NCBI GenBank assembly: GCA_949285735.1
Contig: CASEAQ010000003.1
Location: 1-64,000 of the forward strand
Direction of reading: 5' to 3'
DNA: 64,000 nt
From: an uncultured Bacteroidales bacterium
Lineage (GTDB): Bacteria > Bacteroidota > Bacteroidia > Bacteroidales > Muribaculaceae
In this document: positions 52,260 through 61,700 of the stretch, piece by piece
Position numbering within the stretch: position 1 is the first letter of the stretch
How the letters are laid out: each line of letters begins with the position of its first letter
Notes under the pieces: generated by a model
The model's database searches: none
What the model saw: the letters and a program-made list of their open reading frames with translations, nothing else
What the model was told of the DNA's origin: nothing
Translations under genes and position numbers: made by a program

Positions 52260-53117
52260 TTATTTGTTTTCTTGCTGTTCCTCGCTGTGTGAGAATGTCG
52301 GTGGCTCTTGAACGCTGTCGGGCTGTTGCGGCGGAGTGGGGATATTCTTGCGAGTCAGGTAGGGAATGAATATCTTCGACAAGCCGAGCAGAAGCGGAAT
52401 CACCGACAGTGCGGCAAAGAAGTCGATCCCGAGCAAAGCAAAGAACAATATAAGCCCGATGCCCACGATTGCCAATTTGATACCTTGCCGCATTTCTGCC
52501 TCGCTGGTGTAGGCAAACAATTGCCTTGCGTTTGAGCCTTTTTGCGTGTTACCAGCAGGGGCAATTATCTCGCAGTGCTGCTGTGCGGTTCTGCCCGTGA
52601 AGAAGCTGTCGGGAAGTTGGTAGTTGTTGTCAATAGCCTTTTCTATCACCCTGAGCCGGTTGCGGCGGTTAAGGTAGTAAATCACGAGGCAGGCAATGAC
52701 GATGAACAATATGGTGCCGAAAACTATGCCCGTAATGACCATTGCGGTTATTTTTTCTTGCATCGCCTGTTTGTACTCATATTGGTAGTTGAGTTCCATT
52801 TCTTTCAATACCGATGACGAATCGTCGTCGCTATCGTCGCTGTTGTCCGACGATGTGTAGAACGACGAGGCAAACAGCGTGTCGTTGAGGCGGTTTGCCA
52901 ACTTGTTGACGCCAGTCGATATTATCGTGTCGCCGTTTATGGCAATGATAGTTTTGACCCCGTTAGTGGCAGTCGTGTCAACCGAGATGTTGATAGTCTT
53001 GTTGCCGTTTTTTACGGTTAGTTCGTTGTCGGAGAAATGTACTGGTGTCGCAGCCATTCCCACAGCCGATGCCGTTGTAATCAATGCCGCAAGGGCAATC
53101 ATAATAAATTGTTTCAT
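52260..53117 (-). CDS. DUF6249-like exported membrane protein
   Basis: A 285-residue protein with a signal peptide (1-22), a periplasmic beta-like region (about 25-80), an acidic Ser/Asp stretch (SSDNSDDSDDDSSS, about 89-102), a membrane segment (about 127-150), the NRRNRLRVIEKAIDNNYQLP motif (about 151-170) typical of DUF6249, and two more membrane segments near 213-255. The tail is Pro/Gln/Glu-rich. Function unknown; association with the ECF sigma gene suggests it belongs to the same signalling or stress unit. Confidence 0.75.
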   Translation of the reverse strand: MKQFIMIALAALITTASAVGMAATPVHFSDNELTVKNGNKTINISVDTTATNGVKTIIAINGDTIISTGVNKLANRLNDTLFASSFYTSSDNSDDSDDDSSSVLKEMELNYQYEYKQAMQEKITAMVITGIVFGTILFIVIACLVIYYLNRRNRLRVIEKAIDNNYQLPDSFFTGRTAQQHCEIIAPAGNTQKGSNARQLFAYTSEAEMRQGIKLAIVGIGLILFFALLGIDFFAALSVIPLLLGLSKIFIPYLTRKNIPTPPQQPDSVQEPPTFSHSEEQQENK

Positions 53118-53269
53118 ATAAGTCGTGCTTTTTTATTTCAAGTTTAATTGTAGGGTCTATCCGAGCAACCCTTTCTGAGCATTAGATGCGCCACCCCCAC
53201 CAAAAGGTTGCACCTAAAAATAGAAAATTATTTTGAATATTTGTTCTCGATGTGAAAGATTATATGTCG

Positions 53270-53299
53270 TTTATATTTCCATAATTTAGCGTATCTTTG
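53270..53299 (+). promoter_or_regulatory. promoter of the EcoRV-like restriction-modification pair
   Basis: TATCTTTG (53292-53299) is a perfect -7 box, with TTTA (53270-53273) 18 bases upstream as an approximate -33 element. Transcript start is near 53306, about 20 bases before the endonuclease ATG. An inverted repeat GCAACC/GGTTGC (53165-53170 and 53206-53211) lies further upstream in the same gap. Confidence 0.65.
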
Positions 53300-53326
53300 T
53301 GGCTATATAAAACGAGTTGAGGCACT

Positions 53327-54127
53327 ATGAATAAAGAAACGTTCCAAAATCTTATTGTTGAAGAGGTAAAATCATATAAATCGCTGCTTGAAACGCATAG
53401 TGGCGATTGGATTGTGAAAGGTTTTGTTGACGTGGAGAGGAATGTATATACTATTACTAATGACACGAAAGTAGTTTCTAAAATTATAGAAATAATGCTT
53501 GTGCCTCGGCTTATTTCTTTTGCCCAAAAGCATGACATGAGGGTTGAATTGCCCTCGGCGCAAAATTTTTATCCCGACATGACATTTATAGACAGCGAGA
53601 ACAATTTGTATGCTTTGGATTTCAAGTCGAGTTTTTATGATGATAATCGTACTTGCGGCTTTACTCTTGGTTCTTATTGGGGGTATTTCAGGCAAAGAGA
53701 TAAAAAGAAAAATACAGATTACCCATACAATGCCTATAAGGGGCATTACGTGTTGGGGATTTTATACAGACAAAGTGCTGAGATTAGTTCTGAGCGGAGA
53801 ATATATGCTTTAGATGAGATTGATGCCATAAAATCGGTCATTAGGGATTTTACTTTTTTTGTTCAGCCTAAATGGAAAATAGCAAGCGACCGTCCTGGCA
53901 GTGGAAACACGCGCAATATCGGCAGCGTACTCGGCATTGATAATTTGGTTAACGGCAATGGTCCTTTTTCTAAATTGGGCGAAGATTTCTTTGACGACTA
54001 TTGGATGAATTATTTTAATGTTACCGATGCTCGAAATGCAGGAATAGGTAGCCCTTATTATAACAATATTGAAACGTATAAGGAATATTTGTCAAGCAAG
54101 CGTGAATTATTGAAGAAATTGAAGTAG
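53327..54127 (+). CDS. type II restriction endonuclease, EcoRV family
   Basis: A 266-residue PD-(D/E)xK endonuclease clearly homologous to R.EcoRV. Catalytic residues align as Asp84 (NFYPDMTF), Asp98 and Lys100 (ALDFKSSF), equivalent to EcoRV D74/D90/K92, and Glu55 for E45. The DNA-recognition loop GSGNTRNIGS (191-200) is nearly identical to the EcoRV loop that reads GATATC, and DYWMNYFNVTDARN (224-237) matches the C-terminal part. Recognition of GATATC with blunt cutting is inferred from this. The gene is strikingly A+T-rich and is followed after two bases by its methylase. In classic EcoRV the two genes are divergent; here they are in tandem, endonuclease first. Confidence 0.95.
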   Translation: MNKETFQNLIVEEVKSYKSLLETHSGDWIVKGFVDVERNVYTITNDTKVVSKIIEIMLVPRLISFAQKHDMRVELPSAQNFYPDMTFIDSENNLYALDFKSSFYDDNRTCGFTLGSYWGYFRQRDKKKNTDYPYNAYKGHYVLGILYRQSAEISSERRIYALDEIDAIKSVIRDFTFFVQPKWKIASDRPGSGNTRNIGSVLGIDNLVNGNGPFSKLGEDFFDDYWMNYFNVTDARNAGIGSPYYNNIETYKEYLSSKRELLKKLK

Positions 54128-54129
54128 CA

Positions 54130-55041
54130 ATGGCTGTTATAGTACCTCCGATAAAATCACAAGGAATCAAAACTAAACTCGTGCCTTGGATAAATGATTT
54201 GATTCTTTGTTCAGGCGTAAACCTTGATGCAAGATGGATAGAACCGTTTTTTGGAACAGGAGTTGTTGGGTTCAATTCACCGCTGCGAGGCGAACGTATA
54301 GTTGGCGACACCAATCCTCATATTATTAATTTTTATAGGGGGGTGCAAAATGGGGATATTACGCCTCAAACGATGCGTGTATATCTCGAAAGGGAGAATT
54401 GTTTGCTTGAAAGATCGGAAGAAAATGGTTATGTGCACTTTAGAGAAGTGAGAGACCGTTTTAATAAGGAACGCAGCCCGTATGATTTTATATTCTTATC
54501 TCGGGCAGGGTTTAATGGAATGATGCGTTTTAATCGGAAAGGAGAGTGGAATGTGCCATTTTGTAAAAAGGCAGAACGCTTCTCTCCTGCGTATGTGACG
54601 AAGATATGCAACCAAATAGAACAGGTGCGCCGAGCTATGAAAAGGCACAATTGGAGATTTTATAATGAGTCTTTTCTTGAGACGATAGCAGAAGCCGGAG
54701 CAGATGATTTTATTTATTGCGATCCTCCATATTATGGTCGATATGTGGATTATTATAATGGTTGGACTGAGCAAGATGAGCATATCCTTTTTGAGGCTTT
54801 GTCTCATACGCGTGCTAAGTTTATATTGTCAACGTGGCATCACAATGATTACCGTTCTAATGAAATGCTAAATCGCTATTGGAATCATTTTAACGTAATA
54901 ACGAAAGATCATTTCTATCATAATGGTGGTAAGATTGAAAACCGTCGGTCTGTAGTGGAGGCATTAGTCTTTAATTTTGATATTAAAGAACGTATTGATG
55001 TCGAGGAAAAAGTGGAGTGTCAGTTGGAGCTTTTTCATTGA
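54130..55041 (+). CDS. adenine-specific DNA methyltransferase, M.EcoRV-like
   Basis: A 303-residue Dam-type (alpha class) N6-adenine methyltransferase. SAM-binding EPFFGTGVVGFN (38-49), catalytic CDPPYYGR (197-204), and long runs shared with M.EcoRV as I recall it: VPPIKSQGIKTKLVP (5-19), DTNPHIINFY (60-69) and STWHHNDYR (234-242). It should protect GATATC sites from the adjacent endonuclease. Low G+C matches the endonuclease, so both arrived together. It ends 22 bases before the convergent rnz stop. Confidence 0.95.
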   Translation: MAVIVPPIKSQGIKTKLVPWINDLILCSGVNLDARWIEPFFGTGVVGFNSPLRGERIVGDTNPHIINFYRGVQNGDITPQTMRVYLERENCLLERSEENGYVHFREVRDRFNKERSPYDFIFLSRAGFNGMMRFNRKGEWNVPFCKKAERFSPAYVTKICNQIEQVRRAMKRHNWRFYNESFLETIAEAGADDFIYCDPPYYGRYVDYYNGWTEQDEHILFEALSHTRAKFILSTWHHNDYRSNEMLNRYWNHFNVITKDHFYHNGGKIENRRSVVEALVFNFDIKERIDVEEKVECQLELFH

Positions 55042-55063
55042 AACATTATCCAGTTTGGCGGGG

Positions 55064-55999
55064 TTATAGCAGTTTTGGGGGTTGGGTGAGGTCGATGGTG
55101 AGGCATTCCTCGGCGGCTATTGTCGAGGGGAATATTGTCCGGGCTTCTTCCACGAGGGGGCGCGTGTCGTTGTAGCGTTTTGAGAAGTGTCCCAGGATGA
55201 GGTGCTTTGCCCCGGCTTCCAGTGCCACACGGGCGGCATCGGTGCTTGTGCTGTGTCCGCGGGCGCGGGCTTTGTCGGGCAGCGAGGCATCGTAGGTTGC
55301 TTCGTGGTAGAGCCAGTCAACTCCTTTTACGGCATCGGATACGCGGCGAGCACGCACGGTGTCGGAGCAGTAGGCGTAGCTGATGCACGGGTCGGCAGCA
55401 GTCGTGAGCACGTCGTTTGCAATTACGGTGCCGTCGGGCAGCGTGAAGTCGGCTCCCGAGCGTATTTCGTTCATCATGTAGTGTGGCACTCCATAGTATT
55501 TTGCCACGTCGCCGCATATGTGCCTTAGTTTTGGCTTTTCGGCGAAGATGAACCCTACCGTGGGCACACGGTGGAAAAGCGGGAACGAGCGCACCGTTAT
55601 TGCGTCGTCTTCGTAAATGAGTTGTTCGGCAACTGTAATTACATTGAACTTAACCTTGAACGGCAATTCGCGGCAGAAGAAACCGAGTATTTCGCCGAAT
55701 ATCCGTTGCCCCTCTTCAAAGGTGTGTATGGTGATTTCCCCAGTCTTTCCCAACAGTGCCATCGTGGAAATAAGTCCGGGTAGCCCGAAGCAATGGTCGC
55801 CGTGGAGGTGGCTGATGAATATGTGGTTGAGACGGGCATACTTGAGCGACATTTTGCGCAATTGCAGTTGTGCTCCTTCGCCGCAATCAATCATGAACAG
55901 ATTGTCGCGAATGTTGAGCACTTGGCACGACGGAAAATGCCTCAGCGATGCCGTGGCAGAGCCACACCCCAATATGTTAAGTTCAAATTTTGTTGGCAT
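55064..55999 (-). CDS. rnz: ribonuclease Z
   Basis: A 311-residue metallo-beta-lactamase-fold tRNA 3' endonuclease. The metal motif HLHGDH is at residues 64-69 (SHLHGDHCFGLPG), further His ligands at FHRVPTVGF (about 142-150) and GHFSKRY (about 270-276), and the start MPTKFELNILGCGSATAS is typical of Bacteroidetes RNase Z. It trims the 3' end of tRNA precursors lacking encoded CCA. Normal length. Confidence 0.96.
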   Translation of the reverse strand: MPTKFELNILGCGSATASLRHFPSCQVLNIRDNLFMIDCGEGAQLQLRKMSLKYARLNHIFISHLHGDHCFGLPGLISTMALLGKTGEITIHTFEEGQRIFGEILGFFCRELPFKVKFNVITVAEQLIYEDDAITVRSFPLFHRVPTVGFIFAEKPKLRHICGDVAKYYGVPHYMMNEIRSGADFTLPDGTVIANDVLTTAADPCISYAYCSDTVRARRVSDAVKGVDWLYHEATYDASLPDKARARGHSTSTDAARVALEAGAKHLILGHFSKRYNDTRPLVEEARTIFPSTIAAEECLTIDLTQPPKLL

Positions 56000-56019
56000 T
56001 TCACAATTTCATTGACAAG

Positions 56020-56027
56020 CAAAGATA
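56020..56027 (-). promoter_or_regulatory. -7 box of rnz
   Basis: The minus strand reads TATCTTTG about 20 bases before the rnz ATG. The -33 region is only weakly T-rich (TTTCC). Confidence 0.6.
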
Positions 56028-56159
56028 GTCACAAATGGCGAGATTTGGAAATTGCGAGTGCTTGTGTTTTATGCCGTTGTTTTGTGCTGCTGCGGCAATA
56101 TCTGTAAATGGGGTTGAATTATCAGTAATTCATACACAGATGGTGCTTAATGGCGTGGG

Positions 56160-56167
56160 TATCTTTG
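56160..56167 (+). promoter_or_regulatory. -7 box of the cyclophilin-like/flavoprotein pair
   Basis: TATCTTTG on the plus strand; transcription would start near 56174, giving a leader of about 108 bases. No TTTG at ideal -33 distance. Confidence 0.6.
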
Positions 56168-56281
56168 CAATAAACAAATTTCACTTGTATTGCAGGCGAT
56201 GCTGTTCCAAGTGCCAGGCAGCATCGAGAATGTGAGATTTGAAAGACCCTGAAACTGTGTTGAAATGTAAAGCAAGGAATT

Positions 56282-56728
56282 ATGAGAAATATATTATATG
56301 TTGTTTTGGCTATGTTGCTGTCGGCAGCTGCCATGACAGCCTATGCCGCTGATAAAAACGAGAAAATGGAAACGAACAAAATTAAACTGAAAATCGGTGA
56401 GCAGACGTTTACTGCCACATTGGTCGATAACTCTTCAACCAAGGCATTGAAGGAGATGCTTGCCAAGGGCGACGTGACCGTAGAGATGGAAGACTATGCC
56501 AACATGGAGAAGGTGGGGCCTTTGGGTGCATCGTTGCCCCGAAACGACAAGCACACCACAACATCGGCTGGCGACTTGATTTTGTATCAAGGACGTTACC
56601 TGGTGATTTATTACGACCCCAACACATGGTCGTTCACACGGCTTGGCAAAATCGACAACGTGTCGCGCAGCGAACTTTTGGCAGCCTTGGGACGCGGCGA
56701 TGTGACTGTCACCCTGTCGTTAGACTAA
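56282..56728 (+). CDS. exported cyclophilin-like fold protein
   Basis: A 148-residue protein with a signal peptide (1-22) and one cyclophilin-like domain (about 30-148): IKLKIGEQTFTATLVDNSST, DVTVEMEDYANMEKVGPLG, SAGDLILYQGRYLVIYYDP and FTRLGKIDN are the signature strands of the prokaryotic Cyclophil_like2 group. These are not known to be peptidyl-prolyl isomerases. The following flavoprotein gene starts 18 bases later; this pairing with flavodoxin-like or reductase genes is frequently seen for the family and suggests a redox-related role, unproven. Confidence 0.85.
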   Translation: MRNILYVVLAMLLSAAAMTAYAADKNEKMETNKIKLKIGEQTFTATLVDNSSTKALKEMLAKGDVTVEMEDYANMEKVGPLGASLPRNDKHTTTSAGDLILYQGRYLVIYYDPNTWSFTRLGKIDNVSRSELLAALGRGDVTVTLSLD

Positions 56729-56746
56729 GCACGCTCTGGTTAAGAT

Positions 56747-57406
56747 ATGGAGCGGCGGGATTTCTTGCGCAAGTCGCTACTTGCGGTTGCGGGCAGTGCC
56801 GTGCTTGGCGGCGGCATAATGAGTGCCATGAAGATTGGCAATAATGACGAAACAACTAAAAAGGGCAAAAACATGAAAATAGTGGTATTGACGGGCAGCC
56901 CCCGTCGGAATGGCAACTCGGCTCACCTTGCCGAGCAGTTTATAAAAGGCGCGGAGGAACAGGGGCACGAGGTGTTCCGCTTCGACTGCGCATTCAAGCA
57001 GGTTGCACCTTGTCGTGCCTGCAACCGTTGTGGCATGAACGGGGCTTGCATTCTCAATGACGATTTCAATGAGTTGCGCCCACGCCTCATTGAAGCCGAC
57101 ATGGTGGTGTTTGCCATGCCGATGTATTACTTCGGCATGTCGGCGCAGATGAAGCGTGTCATCGATCGTTTCTATGCCATAAACGGGCAAATCAAGGGGC
57201 GTTACAAGAAGGCTGCATTCCTGATGACGTATGCCGACACCGAGCCAGCGGAGGCGCAGCCCATGCTGTTGCACTATCGCACATTGCTCCACTACCTTGG
57301 CTGGGAAAGCGTGGGCGAGGTTGTGGTTTCGGGCGTGTGGACGGCAGGGTCGGTGAAGAATACTTCGTATGCCGACCAAGCTTATCGCTTGGGCAAGGGG
57401 TTGTAG
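56747..57406 (+). CDS. Tat-exported iron-sulfur flavoprotein (flavodoxin fold)
   Basis: A 219-residue flavoprotein with a twin-arginine signal (ERRDFLRKSLLAVAGSAV, residues 2-19) fused to a flavodoxin/NADPH-dependent FMN reductase domain (about 43-219). FMN-phosphate loop GSPRRNGNS (50-58), then Cys89, Cys92, Cys95 and Cys101 in the pattern CX2CX2CX5C, which in the iron-sulfur flavoprotein family binds a 4Fe-4S cluster. Most relatives are cytoplasmic; the Tat signal implies export of a folded, cofactor-loaded protein. A second ATG at 56873 would give the cytoplasmic form without the signal. Partner gene is the exported cyclophilin-like protein. Confidence 0.87.
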   Translation: MERRDFLRKSLLAVAGSAVLGGGIMSAMKIGNNDETTKKGKNMKIVVLTGSPRRNGNSAHLAEQFIKGAEEQGHEVFRFDCAFKQVAPCRACNRCGMNGACILNDDFNELRPRLIEADMVVFAMPMYYFGMSAQMKRVIDRFYAINGQIKGRYKKAAFLMTYADTEPAEAQPMLLHYRTLLHYLGWESVGEVVVSGVWTAGSVKNTSYADQAYRLGKGL

Positions 57407-57459
57407 GCGCATGTGCCCCTCTTTGATGCTCACTCTCTTCTCTCACGCCATGCACGTCG

Positions 57460-58773
57460 TCAGCGGCCTGTGGCTTGCTGGTATTGCGTGCGTTTCACGA
57501 GATAGGTGGTGATGTCGGTAACGAGCTGGTCGCGCGTCTGTTGCAGCAGCGACTGTGCGTCGAGCAGTTCGCTCATCGGCACCACTCCGGCTTGGTAGCT
57601 GTCGCTGTTGAGCCTCAAGTTCTCGGTGGCTTTTGCCACCGATTCCTGTGATATGGCAACTTGCTTGTAGGCTTCGACAAGTTCGTTCCACAATTGTTGC
57701 ATCTGTATGAGCAGCAGTTGGCTGCTGTTCTGCATCTCATACTCGGCTATTTTTATTTGCGTGTTTTTCTCGCGTATTGCGTGAGAGCCTCCCCACCAGT
57801 CGGAAATAGGAATCTTCACGGTGGCAAACACCACGCCGTTGGAGGTGTTGTCGTCGAGCAATTTTATTTTGTTGTTGTCGGGCAAGTGTGAATACATGTA
57901 GCCTACGCCTACGCCCACCTGCGGCAGGTATTTGCCAAGTTCAATCTTCTTTTGCAGGCGGCTGGCTTCGATGCTTTTCGACAGCAGTTGGTAGGGGTAT
58001 GTGGTGTAGAGTGCTTCGTTGTGGTCGATGCGCAAGCTCTCGGGCGACGGAATCTCGTCGAGCGACGTGCTGGCGATGTCGAAGCTGTCGGCTGGCAGCG
58101 ATATGCAGTGGGCGAGCAGCATCTTTGTCACGCGCAGCCCGTTTTCCACCTTCAGGCGGTCTTTGGCAATGCTGTTGCGTTGCAGCTCGGCTTGCAGCAG
58201 GTCGTTGTGCATCACAATGCCGGCATCGGCGGCAGCCTGTACGTCGCGGCAAATAGTGTCGATTTGGCAACCGATGATGTCGAGCGTCTTCAGCTTCTCG
58301 TTGAGCGACACCATCTGCCAGTAGTATTGCTCCACTTGCAGGGCGATGTCGTTTTGCCGCTGTTGCAACTGCACCTGTTTCACTTCCTCGCCCACGCGCG
58401 CAAGGCGATTGTTGTTGACAATCTGTCCACCGGCAAACAGTGGCTGCACTGCCGACACTCCAGCCGTGTAGCCCTTTTCGATATAGGAGGCTGTGACCAG
58501 CCCGTCGAGCAGCGAGAAGTTGACAATGCCGTCGGTGGCATCAAAGCCCATTGCCGACGCACTTATCGTGGGGAAATACTTGGTGAACGCCTGTCGCCTC
58601 ACTTGGTGCGCGCCCTCCACTTGCAATTGCGCCGCCTGCAGCTCTATGTTGTTCTGCATGGCAAGTTGGCGGCAATCGTCGAGCGAGAGCATTGTTGGCT
58701 GTGCTTGCAGCAGTGAGCCGCCACAAGCTATCATCAATGAGGCAAGGGATAATATGGAAAGAAATCGTTTCAT
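57460..58773 (-). CDS. TolC family outer-membrane efflux channel
   Basis: A 437-residue outer-membrane factor: signal peptide (about 1-24) then two repeats of the helical-barrel plus beta pattern (OEP domains, about 30-225 and 245-430). Typical segments are LSLDDCRQLAMQNNIELQAA near the start and the GVVPMSELLDAQSLLQQTRDQL block (about 395-416). The start overlaps the RND gene by four bases (ATGA). It provides the exit duct of the tripartite pump encoded by the two upstream genes. No lipobox was seen. Confidence 0.92.
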   Translation of the reverse strand: MKRFLSILSLASLMIACGGSLLQAQPTMLSLDDCRQLAMQNNIELQAAQLQVEGAHQVRRQAFTKYFPTISASAMGFDATDGIVNFSLLDGLVTASYIEKGYTAGVSAVQPLFAGGQIVNNNRLARVGEEVKQVQLQQRQNDIALQVEQYYWQMVSLNEKLKTLDIIGCQIDTICRDVQAAADAGIVMHNDLLQAELQRNSIAKDRLKVENGLRVTKMLLAHCISLPADSFDIASTSLDEIPSPESLRIDHNEALYTTYPYQLLSKSIEASRLQKKIELGKYLPQVGVGVGYMYSHLPDNNKIKLLDDNTSNGVVFATVKIPISDWWGGSHAIREKNTQIKIAEYEMQNSSQLLLIQMQQLWNELVEAYKQVAISQESVAKATENLRLNSDSYQAGVVPMSELLDAQSLLQQTRDQLVTDITTYLVKRTQYQQATGR

Positions 58774-61700
58774 CGTTTAGTTGACCTGAAAAGCAGCCAG
58801 TATGCTACTGGCAAGATTGTTGAAATAAATACCATCGAAATGAGTGTTCCGAAGAAAATAACGGTACCCATCGGAGTCCACAGAGCCGTGTGTTCGAGTA
58901 TCATCGGCAACACGCCCACCGAGGCGGCAGCCGAGGTGAGGAAGATGGGGCGCATACGTCTCACGCCGGCATGGTAGGCGGCATCGCGGACGCTCATGCC
59001 CATGTCGCGCCGCAATTCCTCGGCATAGTCGAGCAGAATAATGCCGTTGCGCACGAGTATGCCCATCAGGCTGACCAATCCCAATATTGCCGTTATGCTG
59101 AAGTCCATGCCGAGTATCTTCAACCCTATGGCACCACCTAACACGCATAGCATCACGGCGGCGAGGTTGATTGATGCAAGGCCTATCTTCTTGAAGTGGA
59201 ACAGCAAGATGAAGAATATAATCACTATCGACACCGACACGCCGCCAAGCACCATCGGCATCGCCTCCTTGTCTTGCTCGGTGACTCCGCCAGCCGACAG
59301 TGTCACGCCCTGTGGCAGCTTGTCAGCAGGAATGGCTTTCATCACTTCGCGCGAGAGGTCGTTTTCGTTGTAACCATGTCGTGGGTCGCCTACTACCGAG
59401 AGGGTGCGCACCCCGTTGCGCCTCACTATGACCCCTTGCGTCCAGTCGGGCACTACGGTTGCCAGTTGCCTCAGTTGCACCGATGTTGTTCCGCCAAGCA
59501 CGGGGATATACTCGTTGAGCAGGTCGTTTACATTCTCCACTCCGCCACGCTCGGCTTTCAGCACCACATTGATGGGGTAATCTTGTTCCCACACCGATGT
59601 GGCAGCTATGCCGTCGCCGAAGTGCAGCGCGAGCAGCGTAGAGAGCATAGCCTTGCTCACTCCGAGGCGGTTGGCTTCGACCTCGTCGAGTTTTACCGAG
59701 ATGCCGGGCAACGGGTTGGCATAGTTGGTGCGCACCAGTTTCAGTCCCTTGTTGGCGAGCATCGTTTGTTTCACGATCTCGGCAGCCCGTTGCAGGCTGT
59801 CGATGCTGTCGCCGCTTATCCTGATTTCGACGGGATAGACGGCATCGGTGTAGTCCATTTGCTTGAAGCGCAGGTAGGCGTTGGGGAAATAGTCGGCATA
59901 GCGGTCGGCATATTCCTCAAGCATAGCCTCGGTTTCGAGCCGCCCAGTGGTGTTGACAATGAATTGGGCGAAGTTGTTGCCGCCCACTTGTGGCGCATAG
60001 GTCGAGTGGAAGCGTGGCGACCCTTGTCCGATGAATGCAGTCACTGATACCACGCGAGGGTCTTGCCGCAGTATCGTGCGCAAGCTGTCGGCGACTGCCG
60101 CACTTTGTTCTGATGCCACTCCTTCGGGCAAGTATATTTCTACGGCAAACTGGTTGCGCTCGGCTATAGGCATCAGCCGTTGCTCGACGCTCAACAGTAG
60201 CATCACGCCGCCCACCACCACAGCCACGCCCAATGCAACAGTCCACTTGGGGTGTTTGAAGCATACGCCAAGCAACCAATTGTAGCCGCTTTGCAGATAA
60301 GTGAGGGGTGTGCGCCGTTGCTTGCCGTCCTTGGCTACTGCCGGCAACCCTTTCTTGATGAAGACATATTGCAGATAGGGGGTGACGAGCAGCGAGACGA
60401 GCAGCGAAATGCTCAATATGATGAACATTGCCCACGGGAACGACTTCACGAAGTCGCCATAGGGACCGCGCATGGTGAACAGCAACGGGAAGAAGATGAC
60501 GCTTATCGACAGCGTTGCCGACAGCACCGACATGAAAAACTCCTTGGGCGCGGCTATGGCGGCGTGCCATCGCGATATACCCGAACTGAGCTTGTCGATG
60601 TAGTTGTCGATTATCACCACCGAGTCGTCAACAATCATGCCGAGCGTGACGATGAGTGCAGCAAGGGTGACAGTGTTGAGCTCGATGTTGAACATATAGA
60701 ACAGGGCGAGTGATATGAAGATGGTGATTGGAATGGAGATTGCCGATACCTCCGCCACTCGCAGCGGCATGAGCAAGATGACTACGATAATCACCGATAC
60801 TATGGCGATGAGCAGTTCGCGCAGGAAGTTGATTACCGAGTCTTCGACCACCCAGCTTTGGTCGGTGATGATGCTTATCTTCACGTCATCGGGGAGCGTC
60901 GTGCCAAACTCGTCGAGCGTGGCGTGTACCTGCCGCCCCATAGACACGATGTCGAACCCCTCGCGCATCTCTATCGAGAGCAACACGCACTTGGTGCCGT
61001 TGATGGTGATATACTTGTCGGCATCGGGATACTCGCGCACGACACGGGCAATGTCTTTGAGCCTTACGATGTTGCCCTGAGGGTCGGAATACACGATTTG
61101 TTCCTCGACGGCACGCTGGCTGTCGTAGGTTTCGGCAACATGGATTGGCATTATATCCTGTTTGTCGTCGAGGTTGCCGCTGACGGTGGTCAATCCCTCG
61201 GCTTTGAGCTTGCCGAACACCGACATCGAGCTGATGCCGTATTGGGCCATGCGGCTGGGGTCGAGATATACCGATATTTGTTCCTGGAGCAAGCCTGAGC
61301 GTCGCAGTCGCGAGATGGCTTCGATGCGCCGCAGCCGGTCTTCGAGTTGTTCGAGGTATTTTTCGAGTTCGCGGTAGGTCTTTTGGTCACTTTCGATGGT
61401 GATGAGCAGTTGAGAAGTGTCGCCCACGTCGTCGATGGCTTGCAGAGCCAATACTCCCGACGGCAATTGTGTCTTGAATGCCTCAAGTCCGTGTTTGAAT
61501 TTTGCCCAGAAGGCATCGCGGTCGAGAATGTTGTCGTTGAGTTCGACATACACTATCGCCAAGCCGTCTTTGCTGTGTGAGTAGGTTTTTTCCTTGTCAA
61601 CCTCCTTATACTCGAAGATGAAGTTTTCGAGCGGCTTTGTCACTCGCTCTTCGACTTGGGCTGAGGTCGCACCCGGATAGGCGGCTACTACGAGTCCTTG

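Noticed and set aside
53118-53326. Transposase or integrase beside the restriction-modification pair
   Set aside because: Neither flank encodes one and no terminal repeats or target duplication could be recognised by eye.
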